Part shown: positions 43,094 to 53,078 of the stretch, piece after piece
Position numbering within the stretch: position 1 is the first letter of the stretch
How the letters are laid out: the number at the start of each line of letters is the position of its first letter
Assembly (NCBI GenBank): GCA_964627305.1
Contig: CAZVHP010000001.1
Location: 372,001-436,000 of the forward strand
Origin: WJKG01 sp964627305
GTDB lineage: Bacteria; Zixibacteria; MSB-5A5; GN15; FEB-12
Reading direction: 5' to 3'
DNA: 64,000 nucleotides
The notes under the pieces: generated by a model
The model's input: the letters and a program-made list of their open reading frames with translations, nothing else
What the model was told of the DNA's origin: nothing
Database searches by the model: none
Translations under genes and position numbers: made by a program

Positions 43094-44287
43094 ATGATAA
43101 CGCGTCTGATACAGACCGCCCGGAGGGTGCTTGCCATCCCCCTGATGGCGGTCTTTTTTTCGACAACCCCCGCTTTCGGTAACGAGCTTGGCTCGATGGA
43201 ATCGCAACTGGCTGCGCTCATCGAACGCCTCTCAGCCTCCGTCGTGACCGTCGAGGCCAGCCATGCCATGTCACCCGAACGGCTTGCCCGATCCGGCCAG
43301 GAAACGCGCTTCCAGATCATCAGCTCCGGAATCGTCTACGATTCCACCGGCAAGATTATCGTGTCCGCACCCTCCGTCATCAACCGCGAGCAGATCGTCG
43401 TGTACTGCGATGACCAGACCGCGCGCGGCCGCCTCGTCGGAGTGGATTATCACACCGGTCTGGCCCTGCTGCAGGCCGAACAACCCATCGGGTGCCCCGC
43501 CGTCATCTCGCGCGACCAGATATGCAACGGTCGCATGGTCGTCGCTCTCGGCAACGCCTACGGCGTCCGCGTCTCACCTTCGGTCGGCTTCTGTGCCGGG
43601 GTCGCGCCCGATGGTCGGCTTCACTTCACTGCCCCCGTCACATCCGGATCGCTCGGCGGCGGTGTCTTCGACCTCAACGGCCAGCTCGTCGGTATCGTTG
43701 TCGGCGGTGTCGGCGGCGACCGCTCCGAAATCGGCGCCGCCATCGGTGCCTCCGACCTGATCTCCATCGTGGAACACCTGGAGACCTTTGGCGACCGCCA
43801 CGCCGGATTCATGGGAGTCTCCGCCGTCGAAATCGAAATCTCTCCACCTGTCGAATACTACCCCTCCAGCTTAGTCATCCCCGCCTCGTATTCCGCGAGT
43901 GCTGAGGTCATTGAACGCGGTCTGGCCGTCACCGCCCTTGTCGCCGAAGGCCCCGCCGCCAGCTCAGGACTGCGTCGCGGCGACATCATCTTCAGCCTCG
44001 GGGGCAACACCATCGCCAATGCCCAGAGCATGATGCGCCTCGTGCGCCAGATGCCCCCCGGCGCCAGCCTCAAAGTCGGCGTCCTGCGCCACGGCCGGGT
44101 CTTCTTCACGAATGTCAAGGTCGGCCAGGCCCCGCTCTCAGCCGGCAGCCCCGACGGACTCGCCCGGAACTCGGGCACAGCCTCCACAACCATTGGCCCC
44201 CACCAGGCCGACTCGCTTTTGCGCGTTATCGAAAACCTCAAACACACCATCGGACATCTCGAGAACGAACTGCGCCGCCGCCGCTGA
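43094..44287 (+). CDS. HtrA/DegP-like pseudoprotease with PDZ domain
   Basis: The 397-residue secreted protein has a signal peptide (to about residue 31), a trypsin-like domain and a PDZ domain ('GLAVTALVAEGPAASSGLRRGDIIFSLGG', split here by its position near 278-306). All three catalytic positions of HtrA are replaced. The His motif TNxHVV reads SAPSV (about residues 91-95), the Asp motif TDLAVL reads TGLALL, and the Ser motif GNSGGPL reads GSLGGGVF (about 185-192). It is therefore probably a peptide sensor or chaperone instead of a protease. It may detect envelope damage and signal to the adjacent anti-sigma factor. A C-terminal coiled segment ends in Arg-rich ELRRRR. Confidence 0.85.
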   Translation: MITRLIQTARRVLAIPLMAVFFSTTPAFGNELGSMESQLAALIERLSASVVTVEASHAMSPERLARSGQETRFQIISSGIVYDSTGKIIVSAPSVINREQIVVYCDDQTARGRLVGVDYHTGLALLQAEQPIGCPAVISRDQICNGRMVVALGNAYGVRVSPSVGFCAGVAPDGRLHFTAPVTSGSLGGGVFDLNGQLVGIVVGGVGGDRSEIGAAIGASDLISIVEHLETFGDRHAGFMGVSAVEIEISPPVEYYPSSLVIPASYSASAEVIERGLAVTALVAEGPAASSGLRRGDIIFSLGGNTIANAQSMMRLVRQMPPGASLKVGVLRHGRVFFTNVKVGQAPLSAGSPDGLARNSGTASTTIGPHQADSLLRVIENLKHTIGHLENELRRRR

Positions 44288-44334
44288 TCACTTTACGGTT
44301 GCGACAACTCAAATGCTGCCGTTAACTTAGGCCG

Positions 44335-45012
44335 ATGAACTCCTCTGCCGACGGCGCCATACTCGAATCACTGCTCGAAGGCTTCGTGGCCCGGACCGAC
44401 GGTACCACCAGAAGCCTCGCTCTGTACGCCGCCGCCGTCGCCGTGTGCCGGACATCTGTTCTGGATCGTGCCGTTGCCTGCGCTGTCCGCCATCAGGTAT
44501 CCGAGCTACAGCTCTACGAAATCGTCCTGCAGTCCTATCTCTTCCTCGGTTTCCCGCGGATGCTCGAGGCCGCCCAACACCTGAACCAGATCCTCCCTCC
44601 ATCACCGCGGAAGGCGTGTACGCACGCCATTACTACGCAGGAGTCAGAAACGTGGTTCAATCGTGGCATGGCCCTCTATCGCCGGGTCTACGGCTCAAAT
44701 CATCAGCTACTCAAAGAACGCGTCGAGCTGTTTGCACCGGAGATTTTCCGCTGGATGATTGTTGAAGGGTATGGAAAGGTCCTCTCGCGCCCCGGGCTTG
44801 ACTCGACCGTTCGTGAGCTCGCAATAGTGGCCATGCTCATGATGGAAAACCGTGAACGACAACTGCACTCGCACCTCAAAGGGGCACTCAATGTCGGTGC
44901 GACCCCAGAACTGGTGCGTCAGGTGGTCGAGGATATTGGACCAGCCGCCGGCGAGGGATACCAGACAGCACAACGCCTGCTCGACAACGTTCTGAACGAG
45001 CCGAGCCGGTAG
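44335..45012 (+). CDS. Carboxymuconolactone decarboxylase (CMD)-like protein
   Basis: The 225-residue all-helical protein resembles AhpD/CMD proteins in two halves. The second half has 'FRWMIVEGYGKVLSRPGLD', 'VRELAIVAMLMMENRERQLHSHLKGALNVGAT' and 'ELVRQVVEDI', which is the family core. The CxxC redox pair of AhpD is absent, so peroxidase-reductase activity is unlikely. The GAT motif and conserved His in 'QLHSHLKGALN' match decarboxylase-type members. The gene lies 4 bases upstream of the TamB-like gene, within the envelope cluster. Confidence 0.8.
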   Translation: MNSSADGAILESLLEGFVARTDGTTRSLALYAAAVAVCRTSVLDRAVACAVRHQVSELQLYEIVLQSYLFLGFPRMLEAAQHLNQILPPSPRKACTHAITTQESETWFNRGMALYRRVYGSNHQLLKERVELFAPEIFRWMIVEGYGKVLSRPGLDSTVRELAIVAMLMMENRERQLHSHLKGALNVGATPELVRQVVEDIGPAAGEGYQTAQRLLDNVLNEPSR

Positions 45013-45016
45013 ACCG

Positions 45017-48000
45017 ATGAACTTGAAATCGAAGACGTCATCGAAGTTGAAACTGAAGCTAAGACTGAAACGGTTGCTCCTGAGCCTCCTGGCCCTGCTG
45101 CTGGTTGCCATCGTGGTCAGCTACTTCTATCTGTTCTGGTGGGGAGGTATCGAGGGCGTCGTCGCTCGCCAGCTCGACAGGCTCAACCTGTCTCAGTATC
45201 ATCTCGATGTTCGCATCGGCGATATCCGCGGTGGCGTCCTCGCCGATATCCAGTTGGCCGATATCGAGATATACTACCGGGATTCCGTCACCTCCTACCG
45301 GCTTGCTGACCTGCGCCATGCCCGGATCAAATACTCTCTGCTCAACCTGCTCACCGAGGATTTCGTCTCCAGCCTGGCCGTCTTCGACACGCTGGATCTC
45401 ACGCTCCGTCAGGATTCCTCCGGACAGTGGCTGCTACCCGCCTTCGGCCCGTCCGACAACGCCGACACCCCGGAGCCTGGCACCACATCGGCAGACGGCT
45501 TCGCCGCGACCATTCACGAGCTCCAGCTCAATCAGGTCACCCTCACCGTCGAACACCCCTCCGACACCATACAGCTACTGGACTTCAGTCTGCTGGCCGG
45601 CCTGCAAATCGACCGTGGCCTCCTCTCTGTCGATCTCAAGCAAATGGCCTTCGTCGCTGCCGATGAACGCTATCGCCTGAATTCTGCACGAGGAAAACTC
45701 ACCTATGACCAGGGCATAGTCGTCGTGCAGGATATGACCATCGCTTCCAATCAGACCCGCCTGAAGCTCAGCGGCCACGGCGACCTCAAAGCCCCGATCA
45801 CTTTTCGCGTCGACTTCAACGCCGATAATGTCGACATCCCCGATGTTACCGGTCACTTCACCAAACCCATCGACGGTGTTCTTGACCTCTACGGGGACCT
45901 GAGTTATCACGACGGCGCTTTGTCCGGCTCGGCGCATATCGCCGGCGACTTCTCAATCTTCACATTCGAAAACACATTCGTACAGGTTTCTCTGCAGGAT
46001 CGTGCCCTGTCCTTTGACACGCTATATGGCACCATCCTCGGCCGCTGCGCCGTCAACGGTCGCGGTTACCTGGACCTCGCCTCCAAACCCGAAACGTATC
46101 GTCTCGAAGCCAACATCCGCGGCTTCGATCTGCAGCAACTCGTGCCCGACGCCATGTCTTCGGACCTCAACGGCTCCATCGATCTGCGCGGCTCCGCTCT
46201 CAGCAAGAGCAACCTTGAACTGCACCTGACCACCATTCTGTACGAGTCGACCTTCGATGAATACCCCATCCATGAAGCCGAGGGAGACCTGCTGATAACC
46301 ACCTCCGATCTGACCTTCGCCGATTCCTTCCGCATCAGTTACTTCGAGAATGACTTCCTTCTGAATGGCTCGCTCGACTACTCCGACAGCATTGACCTCA
46401 GGATAGACTGCCGGCTGAACAACCTCGACCGCTACCGTGACAAGCTGTTCATCACCGAGCCGGCCGGTCACGCCACTGCCGAGGCCCGCCTGACCGGTCT
46501 CACTGCCGATCCCGACCTCAGTGGCATGATCGTCTCTGACTCCCTCTGGATATATGGCCTGTTCAGTTCCGACTTCTTCGCCTCTGTCGATATCGCTCGC
46601 TTTCTAAACGCCCGCCAGGGGCGCGTATCTGTGGCCTCGCATGGCGGGACAATCTATGACCTGCGCTATGACTCCCTGTTCTCCGAGATGCAGACGGACT
46701 CCCATTTAGTCTATGTCACCAGCATGACCGCGGCCAGCAAACACGCCGACCTGTTCTGCACCGCCGTCCTTGATTCCGAGCGCGAACCAAACCGCCTGTG
46801 GGTCGATTCCGTCAACCTGAGACTCCTCGACCATCGCCTCACCCAGCAGTCCCAAATCATCATCGACATCGACTCCCTCGGTTTCTGGATTCGCGAGGGC
46901 GCCCTCGGAAACGACCTCTCCCGGCTGGCGGCCAACGGTTTCATAGGCTTCGATCAAGCCATGGACGTGGTCCTCTCCATAGACAATGTCCCTGTCCAAC
47001 CCTGGGTGACCCTGCTGACCGACACGCTTGCCATCACCGGTGATTTGTCCGCCGAGGCCCTGCTGCAGGGGACATTCCTCGCCCCGGAGTTCCTCCTCAA
47101 TGGCCGCATCGACTCCCTTGTCTACCAGAATGTATACCTCGGTGAGCTTTCATCACGTATGCAGTATGCCGACCGTCTGCTCCGCATTGACACCCTTGCC
47201 ATACTCTCACGCGAGGGCTACTATCAGGCCACCGGCATGCTTCCGGTCGATCTTGTCTTCACCGGCGATCTGATCGACCGCTTCCCCGATGAATCCATGA
47301 ACATCAGCATGAAGGCCGCCGACCGACGCTTCGACCTCGTGATGACCGTGCTCCCCGACGTCGAGCAGATGGACGGCCGCCTCAACGCTGACTTCCGCCT
47401 GTTCGGAAGACCCGATCAGCCGCAACTCGAGGGCACCGCCCGTATCACAGGCGACAGCGTCAACGGGCGATGGGTCCCCGCCCAACTCAAATACTTCGAT
47501 CTCGTCGATCCCTTCTACACCGACTCCTTTGGTGTCTGGATGGAAAACAACCACATCATTATCGAAAACGGCAGCATCTACGTCCGCGACCGCAAACGCA
47601 GTAACCGCCCCGTCCACGCTCGCATCGATGGTGAGCTGACCCTGCGATCTCTCTCTGAAATCGACTACAACCTCGATGTCTCCATCTCCCGCGGTATGCC
47701 CTTCCGCTACGAGCTGGAGGACATTGAGGGAAGATTCCTCGGCGATCTGCACATCGAAGGCAGCTCACCACCAACCGTCTATGGCGAGCTAGCCCTCATT
47801 TCGATGGAATACCGTGCGGAGTTCGCAACCGAGGGCGAAGGTACGCCCATCATGGCCCAACTGGGCAACGAATCATCATGGGACCTCAATATCACTATTG
47901 ACATCCTGTCAAACTACTGGATCAAGAACCAGGACATCGACGCTGAGTTTGCCGGCGAAGTCACCGTGCAGCGCGAGGCCGGCCGCTATCGACTCCTCGG

Positions 48001-48640
48001 CGAACTCGAAATCCTGCGGGGCAAGGGCTTCCTGTTCGACAAGACCTTCCGCATCCAGCCCGAATCCTATGTCACCTTCCAGGGCCTGCCGGACTTCAAT
48101 CCCATGCTCAATATCCGTGCCGTTACCTACATTACAGGTATCAGGTCCGCCGCCGGCGATGAAGAACCGGTCACCGAACGCATCGAAATCCCCGTCCATG
48201 TTACCGGGACCCTCGAGGAACCGGAGATCAATCCCGGCGAAGGTTCCGAATTCTCCCGCGAGGACCTGCTGCCTCTCATCGTGGCCAACTACTCCACTTC
48301 CGAGAAACTCGAAACCACGGGGCGGTTCAGCCAGCGCCTCTCCGGGCTGATCTCCTCCGAGATGTCACGAATCGGCGGTCGCCAGTTAAGCCAGCTCGGC
48401 GTGGAAACCTTCGAAATCGATGCTACCCCGGAGGGCGAACTGGATCCACTCAAGGCCAGGATCACGCTTGGGTTCTACACCACCCCCAATCTCTATGTCT
48501 ATGGTCGCAGCGGCATCTCCGGAGAGACGGGACAGGAGGTCGGATTCGAGTACCGCTTCAGCAAGTCACTCGTCCTCGAAGGTCGTCGCGACGAGGACGA
48601 GTTGTACCACATCAACCTGAAAGCGCACTGGGAGTTCTGA
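45017..48640 (+). CDS. TamB-like translocation/assembly module protein (DUF490)
   Basis: The 1207-residue protein has an N-terminal signal anchor (LLLSLLALLLVAIVVSYFYLFWW). A long run of short beta-strands follows, typical of the beta-taco groove of AsmA/TamB proteins. The DUF490 end is recognisable near residues 960-1190 ('GKGFLFDKTFRIQPESYVTF', 'PVHVTGTLEEPEINPGEG', 'YVYGRSGISGETGQEVGFEYRFSKS'). TamB spans the periplasm and is thought to assist protein insertion and phospholipid transport together with TamA. The stop overlaps the TamA-like start (TGATG), which strongly supports the pairing. Confidence 0.92.
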   Translation: MNLKSKTSSKLKLKLRLKRLLLSLLALLLVAIVVSYFYLFWWGGIEGVVARQLDRLNLSQYHLDVRIGDIRGGVLADIQLADIEIYYRDSVTSYRLADLRHARIKYSLLNLLTEDFVSSLAVFDTLDLTLRQDSSGQWLLPAFGPSDNADTPEPGTTSADGFAATIHELQLNQVTLTVEHPSDTIQLLDFSLLAGLQIDRGLLSVDLKQMAFVAADERYRLNSARGKLTYDQGIVVVQDMTIASNQTRLKLSGHGDLKAPITFRVDFNADNVDIPDVTGHFTKPIDGVLDLYGDLSYHDGALSGSAHIAGDFSIFTFENTFVQVSLQDRALSFDTLYGTILGRCAVNGRGYLDLASKPETYRLEANIRGFDLQQLVPDAMSSDLNGSIDLRGSALSKSNLELHLTTILYESTFDEYPIHEAEGDLLITTSDLTFADSFRISYFENDFLLNGSLDYSDSIDLRIDCRLNNLDRYRDKLFITEPAGHATAEARLTGLTADPDLSGMIVSDSLWIYGLFSSDFFASVDIARFLNARQGRVSVASHGGTIYDLRYDSLFSEMQTDSHLVYVTSMTAASKHADLFCTAVLDSEREPNRLWVDSVNLRLLDHRLTQQSQIIIDIDSLGFWIREGALGNDLSRLAANGFIGFDQAMDVVLSIDNVPVQPWVTLLTDTLAITGDLSAEALLQGTFLAPEFLLNGRIDSLVYQNVYLGELSSRMQYADRLLRIDTLAILSREGYYQATGMLPVDLVFTGDLIDRFPDESMNISMKAADRRFDLVMTVLPDVEQMDGRLNADFRLFGRPDQPQLEGTARITGDSVNGRWVPAQLKYFDLVDPFYTDSFGVWMENNHIIIENGSIYVRDRKRSNRPVHARIDGELTLRSLSEIDYNLDVSISRGMPFRYELEDIEGRFLGDLHIEGSSPPTVYGELALISMEYRAEFATEGEGTPIMAQLGNESSWDLNITIDILSNYWIKNQDIDAEFAGEVTVQREAGRYRLLGELEILRGKGFLFDKTFRIQPESYVTFQGLPDFNPMLNIRAVTYITGIRSAAGDEEPVTERIEIPVHVTGTLEEPEINPGEGSEFSREDLLPLIVANYSTSEKLETTGRFSQRLSGLISSEMSRIGGRQLSQLGVETFEIDATPEGELDPLKARITLGFYTTPNLYVYGRSGISGETGQEVGFEYRFSKSLVLEGRRDEDELYHINLKAHWEF

Positions 48641-50571
48641 TGACGCGTCTGTGGACAGGCCTGCTTGCCGTCGTTGTTCTCCTGCTCGCGTCCGAGGCCG
48701 CATCGGCTCAGAACAACGATCGCCACATGCTGCGGTGGATCCGCAACAAGCCCGTCATCGACTCCATTCTCATCGAAGGCAACCGGCACTTCTCCGATGC
48801 CGCCATCAAGGCCCACATGTACTCACACACCAGAAACCTCTGGCGAGCCTTGCGTGCCGACCGCCGAAGCCGTCTCCAGCGAGAAACCGCCGAAAGGGAT
48901 AGTCTCGCCATTATGGCCCTGTATCTCTCCAACGGCTTCCTCGGCGTGCAGCTACAGCAGGACTACCGTCCCCTGCCGCCGGATTCCACTGTGCTGGTTC
49001 ACATCTCGCTGAAGGAGGGGAATCGCTTCTACTACCACACGACCAACCTCGCCGGGGACTACCCCTCTCGGTTTTCCCGCGACCTGAACGACATCACTGA
49101 CCGTCTCGAAACCGGAAAGCCGGTCAATCCCTTTCAGATCCGCGAGGCCATGTTCGACATGAAAACCATCCTCGCTAACAACGGGTATCCGTACGCTGAT
49201 GTGTCCTACACCCTCGACACCCTCAACCGGCCGCCGCACACCGATGTCACCTTCGAAATTAGGTCCGACAGCCTCGTTCACTTCGGCAACATTACCATCA
49301 CCGGGATGGACAAGTACCCCGACAAGGTCGCCCGGCGAGAACTCAGAATCAAACCGGGGGAGATCTACCGGCGGCGAGATATCCTCGCTTCGCAGGAACG
49401 CCTCTGGGAGTCAGGGTACTTCAGCACCTTCCAGATCAATCGCCGCCCCGACAGCGACAATCGCCTCAGACCCGACTTCGCTCTCTCTGTTCGCGAGCGC
49501 AAACCTCACTACGCTAACTTCAAGGTCGGTGCCGGTCAGTCTGAGCTGCGCGACCTGCAGTGGGACCTCTCCACCAGCTTCGGCAAGCGCAACTTCATCC
49601 GCTCCCGACGCCTCGAAATGCTCGCCGACTACTCCTTCAGCGTCGGCACCGATACGCGCCTGATCACCCATCGTTACCGCGTCCGTTACACCGAGCCGTG
49701 GCTCATGCACTTTCGTATGCCGCTGACTCTCACCGGACGCTTCGAACCGCCCATCCAGTCCGTCCTCCAGGACTACACCATCTCGTCATGGGCCATCTCA
49801 CTGTCTACTCTGCGACGTCTCGGACGCCACTGGGACCTTTCCGGCGGACTGCAGTACGAATCCGTCGAGATCAGCGATGTCCCCGAAGAATTGATACCCA
49901 TCACCAAAGAGCGCGATACCATTTCCGTCCGCCGCAAGCTCTATTTCAGCGTCCGCTACGACTCCCGCGATCAGCTCTTCGTCCCCCGACAGGGACACCA
50001 TGCTTGGCTGAATGCCGAGTACAATGGCGGCTTCCTCGCCGGCGACGAGAGCTTCTACAAGGCCGAGGCTCAGTGGGCAACCTACAACGTCGTCTGGCCC
50101 GGGTGGATATCCGCCTCCCGCATCAGGCTCGGTGTCGCCCGCCCGTTCGGGACGTCCGCCGCCGTACCCTCCGATGAACGCCTTTACCTCGGCGGGGCCA
50201 ATACCATTCGTGGCTTCCGCGAAAACATCCTCGGCCCCGCCAACGAGGCCGGCGAACCACGAGGTGCTGACTACACCTTCATTATCAATCAGGAATTCCG
50301 ATGGCGCACCATTCAGGTGCTCAACAAAGTCCCCCTGCTCGGCTCCCTGTTTGCCCGCTTCCCACTCTGGCAGACCGTGTTCGTCGATGTCGGCAATGGT
50401 TTCGCCGACCTTGATGAAATCACCTATCGCAACATCGCCGTCGCCTGGGGCACCGGTGTGCAAATCATGTCACCTGCCGGGCCGATCCGCCTGGACTATG
50501 CCCGCCACCTCGATTTGCCTCGATTCGGCATTGCCGATCGCGTACACTTCACTATATTGTATGCCTTCTGA
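48640..50571 (+). CDS. TamA/BamA-type Omp85 outer-membrane protein
   Basis: The 643-residue protein has a signal peptide (to about residue 23), two to three POTRA domains ('IDSILIEGNRHFSDAAIKAHM', 'FGNITITGMDKYPDKVARRELR') and a C-terminal 16-strand barrel. The Omp85 L6 motif is 'TIRGFRENILGP', and the chain ends in Phe (HFTILYAF), a proper BAM signal. Fewer POTRA repeats than BamA and the overlap with a TamB-like gene mark it as the TamA partner. Confidence 0.92.
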   Translation: MTRLWTGLLAVVVLLLASEAASAQNNDRHMLRWIRNKPVIDSILIEGNRHFSDAAIKAHMYSHTRNLWRALRADRRSRLQRETAERDSLAIMALYLSNGFLGVQLQQDYRPLPPDSTVLVHISLKEGNRFYYHTTNLAGDYPSRFSRDLNDITDRLETGKPVNPFQIREAMFDMKTILANNGYPYADVSYTLDTLNRPPHTDVTFEIRSDSLVHFGNITITGMDKYPDKVARRELRIKPGEIYRRRDILASQERLWESGYFSTFQINRRPDSDNRLRPDFALSVRERKPHYANFKVGAGQSELRDLQWDLSTSFGKRNFIRSRRLEMLADYSFSVGTDTRLITHRYRVRYTEPWLMHFRMPLTLTGRFEPPIQSVLQDYTISSWAISLSTLRRLGRHWDLSGGLQYESVEISDVPEELIPITKERDTISVRRKLYFSVRYDSRDQLFVPRQGHHAWLNAEYNGGFLAGDESFYKAEAQWATYNVVWPGWISASRIRLGVARPFGTSAAVPSDERLYLGGANTIRGFRENILGPANEAGEPRGADYTFIINQEFRWRTIQVLNKVPLLGSLFARFPLWQTVFVDVGNGFADLDEITYRNIAVAWGTGVQIMSPAGPIRLDYARHLDLPRFGIADRVHFTILYAF

Positions 50572-50721
50572 ACGACCAACGCAGGCGTACGATCAAGCCC
50601 GCCCGCAATAAGTCGCTCACAAAGCATACATCGCGAACACCAGCAATCGACTGGCTGTTCACGTATAAGTACGAAGGCGAATTGCCGGCCGCCATCCGGC
50701 ACAAAGACAAGGTTACTGCAT

Positions 50722-51885
50722 ATGGACCACATATATCTCGATCATAACGCTACCACCCCCGTTGATCCCGAAGTCACATACGCCATGACGCCCTATCTCG
50801 GCGAGATCTTCGGCAATGCCAGCTCTGTTCACCAGTTCGGTCGCGACGCCAAGGTCGCCCTCGAAAACGCCCGCGAGCAGATCGCTTCCTTCATCGGCGC
50901 CAAACCCTCCGAGCTGTTCTTCACCTCCGGCGGAACAGAGTCCGATAACCTCGCCATCTTCGGCGTCGCCCGTCGCTTTGGCACCTCACGCAACCACCTC
51001 GTCGTCGGCTCCACGGAACACCACGCCGTCCTCGAACCCGCCGAGTACTTACACCAACACGAACACTACCTCCTGGATCTGCTGAGCGTCGACCCCGAGG
51101 GCTTCGCCTCCGTCGACAGTCTCAAGCCCCTCCTTACCAGCAGAACCGCCCTCGTCTCTGTCATGCATGCCAACAACGAAACCGGCGCCATACAGGATTT
51201 GTCCCCGCTCGTCGAAGCCGCCCACGAACAAGGCGCCCTGTTTCACACCGATGCAGTCCAGTCCATCGGAAAGGTCCGGGTCGACGTCAATGAACTGGGC
51301 GTGGATCTGCTTTCTCTGACCGGTCACAAAATCTACGGGCCCAAGGGCACCGGCGCTCTCTATGTCCGCGAAGGGGTCAAAATCGCCCCCCTTTTCTACG
51401 GCGGCGCTCACGAGAAGAAACGACGCCCCGGAACCGAGAACGTCGCCGGCGCGGTCGGGTTGGCGCGCACCCTCGAAATCGCCGAGCGACGCCGCGATGC
51501 CGACCACCGGACCCTCACTGAGCTGGCCGATTACTTCATCGATCGCCTGCTCAAAGAGATACCGGACACGCACTTCAACGGCCCTCGATATAACCGCATC
51601 CCCCAGACCGTCAACGTCTCCTTCCCGGGTTGTGAGGGAGAGGCTCTGCTGCTCTCACTCGACATGGAGGGGATCGCCTGCTCCTCCGGCTCGGCCTGTA
51701 CCGCCGGAGCCACCGAACCGTCCCACGTGCTTACCGCCATGGGAATACCGCGAACCATCGCGCAGTCCGCTGTCAGGTTCTCGCTCGGACGCTCCACCAC
51801 TCGCGATCAACTGGACTACGTGCTGGCGAAACTGCCCGCCATCGTCCAGCGGCTGCGCGCCATGTCGCCAACATATAACAAGTGA
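50722..51885 (+). CDS. Cysteine desulfurase (NifS/IscS family)
   Basis: This 387-residue PLP enzyme removes sulfur from cysteine. The PLP lysine is Lys203 (LTGHKIYGPKG) and the conserved His in 'HTDAVQSIGK' is kept. The catalytic Cys326 lies in 'CSSGSACTAG', as in class I enzymes. The N-terminus MDHIYLDHNATTPVDPEV is typical. mnmA follows 36 bases downstream, so the likely main role is to supply sulfur for tRNA thiolation, and possibly for Fe-S clusters. An IscU scaffold is not present here. Confidence 0.96.
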   Translation: MDHIYLDHNATTPVDPEVTYAMTPYLGEIFGNASSVHQFGRDAKVALENAREQIASFIGAKPSELFFTSGGTESDNLAIFGVARRFGTSRNHLVVGSTEHHAVLEPAEYLHQHEHYLLDLLSVDPEGFASVDSLKPLLTSRTALVSVMHANNETGAIQDLSPLVEAAHEQGALFHTDAVQSIGKVRVDVNELGVDLLSLTGHKIYGPKGTGALYVREGVKIAPLFYGGAHEKKRRPGTENVAGAVGLARTLEIAERRRDADHRTLTELADYFIDRLLKEIPDTHFNGPRYNRIPQTVNVSFPGCEGEALLLSLDMEGIACSSGSACTAGATEPSHVLTAMGIPRTIAQSAVRFSLGRSTTRDQLDYVLAKLPAIVQRLRAMSPTYNK

Positions 51886-51921
51886 CAGCGAACACGAACT
51901 GAGATCAGGATAGCTGCTGAT

Positions 51922-53040
51922 ATGCCCCCACGAGTCCTTGTCGCTATGTCCGGCGGCGTCGATTCCTCCGTTGCCGCCCTTCTGCTCAAACAGCAGGGCT
52001 ACGATGTCATCGGCGCCCACATGAAGCTCTGGGACTATGTCGATGTCGGCGGCGATATCTACCGCGACGGTCGTTGCTGTTCCCTTGATTCCATTGACGA
52101 CTGCCGCCTGGTCTGCGATGCTATCGATGCTCCCTTCTACGTCATGAATCTTTCGGCTCGCTTCCGCGAAACCGTCATCGATGACTTCGTCAATGAGTAC
52201 CGCGCCGGGCGTACCCCCAACCCCTGTGTCCGCTGTAACCGTGACGTCAAGTGGTCAGCCTTTCTGGACAAGGCCCGCCAGCTCGGATGCGATTACCTTG
52301 CCACCGGTCACTACGCCCGCGTGGATCGCCAACCAAACGGTCGTCGGGCCATCCGCCGCGGCATCGACTCATCCCGCGACCAGTCCTATGTTCTCTGGGG
52401 GCTCTCGCAGCAGGCCCTTGCCATGACACTCATGCCCCTCGGCGATATGTGCAAATCCGACGTGCGCAACCTCGCCGCGCGCCACAAGCTCCGCACGGCC
52501 ACGAGGGCTGAATCGCGCGAAATCTGCTTCGTCGCCGACAACGACTACCGGCGCTTCCTCACCGAATGGGAAGCCAGGCGCGACCGACGCTTCGAACCCG
52601 GAGACATCATCCACAGCGACGGCCGGATCCTCGGACACCATAAGGGCACTGCCTTCTACACGCTCGGCCAGCGACGAGGCCTCGGCATCGCCCATCCCAC
52701 ACCCCTGTACGTCAAACAGATCGATCCCGAAACCAACCGCGTGGTCGTCGGCGACGATGCCGAGCTGTACTCCACCGAGTTCGATGTCACCGATATCAAC
52801 TGGATGGCCATTGATCTGCCCACGCAAACCATTCAGGCCCGCGTCAAGATACGTTACCTGCACGAGCCGCAATTCGCCGATATCTCACCGATCGACTACC
52901 GCTCGGCCCATGTGCGCTTCCACACCCCCCAGCGCGCCATCACCCCCGGGCAATCGGCCGTATTCTATGACCACGACCTCCTCCTTGGCGGCGGCGTCAT
53001 AGACAGCGTCGACTACCCCGACCGGCCCGACAGTGTGTAG
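51922..53040 (+). CDS. mnmA: tRNA-specific 2-thiouridylase MnmA
   Basis: MnmA (372 residues) makes 2-thiouridine at position 34 of tRNAs for Lys, Glu and Gln. The PP-loop is MSGGVDSSVAALLL. The two catalytic cysteines are Cys102 in NPCVRCN and Cys202 in 'SREICFVADNDY', at the positions expected for the E. coli type. 'DYLATGHYAR' and 'TLGQRRGLGI' are also conserved. Sulfur probably comes from the desulfurase encoded just upstream. Confidence 0.97.
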   Translation: MPPRVLVAMSGGVDSSVAALLLKQQGYDVIGAHMKLWDYVDVGGDIYRDGRCCSLDSIDDCRLVCDAIDAPFYVMNLSARFRETVIDDFVNEYRAGRTPNPCVRCNRDVKWSAFLDKARQLGCDYLATGHYARVDRQPNGRRAIRRGIDSSRDQSYVLWGLSQQALAMTLMPLGDMCKSDVRNLAARHKLRTATRAESREICFVADNDYRRFLTEWEARRDRRFEPGDIIHSDGRILGHHKGTAFYTLGQRRGLGIAHPTPLYVKQIDPETNRVVVGDDAELYSTEFDVTDINWMAIDLPTQTIQARVKIRYLHEPQFADISPIDYRSAHVRFHTPQRAITPGQSAVFYDHDLLLGGGVIDSVDYPDRPDSV

Positions 53041-53055
53041 TCTCAAGACAATGTA

Positions 53056-53078
53056 TAGTCTCCAGATGTAGTCTCCAG
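53056..53078 (+). repeat. Two direct copies of TAGTCTCCAG
   Basis: Identical 10-base units at 53056-53065 and 53069-53078 have a 13-base period, and a partial unit overlaps the mnmA stop. They lie between mnmA and the AsmA-like gene. They may be a small binding site or a chance tandem slip. Confidence 0.35.
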
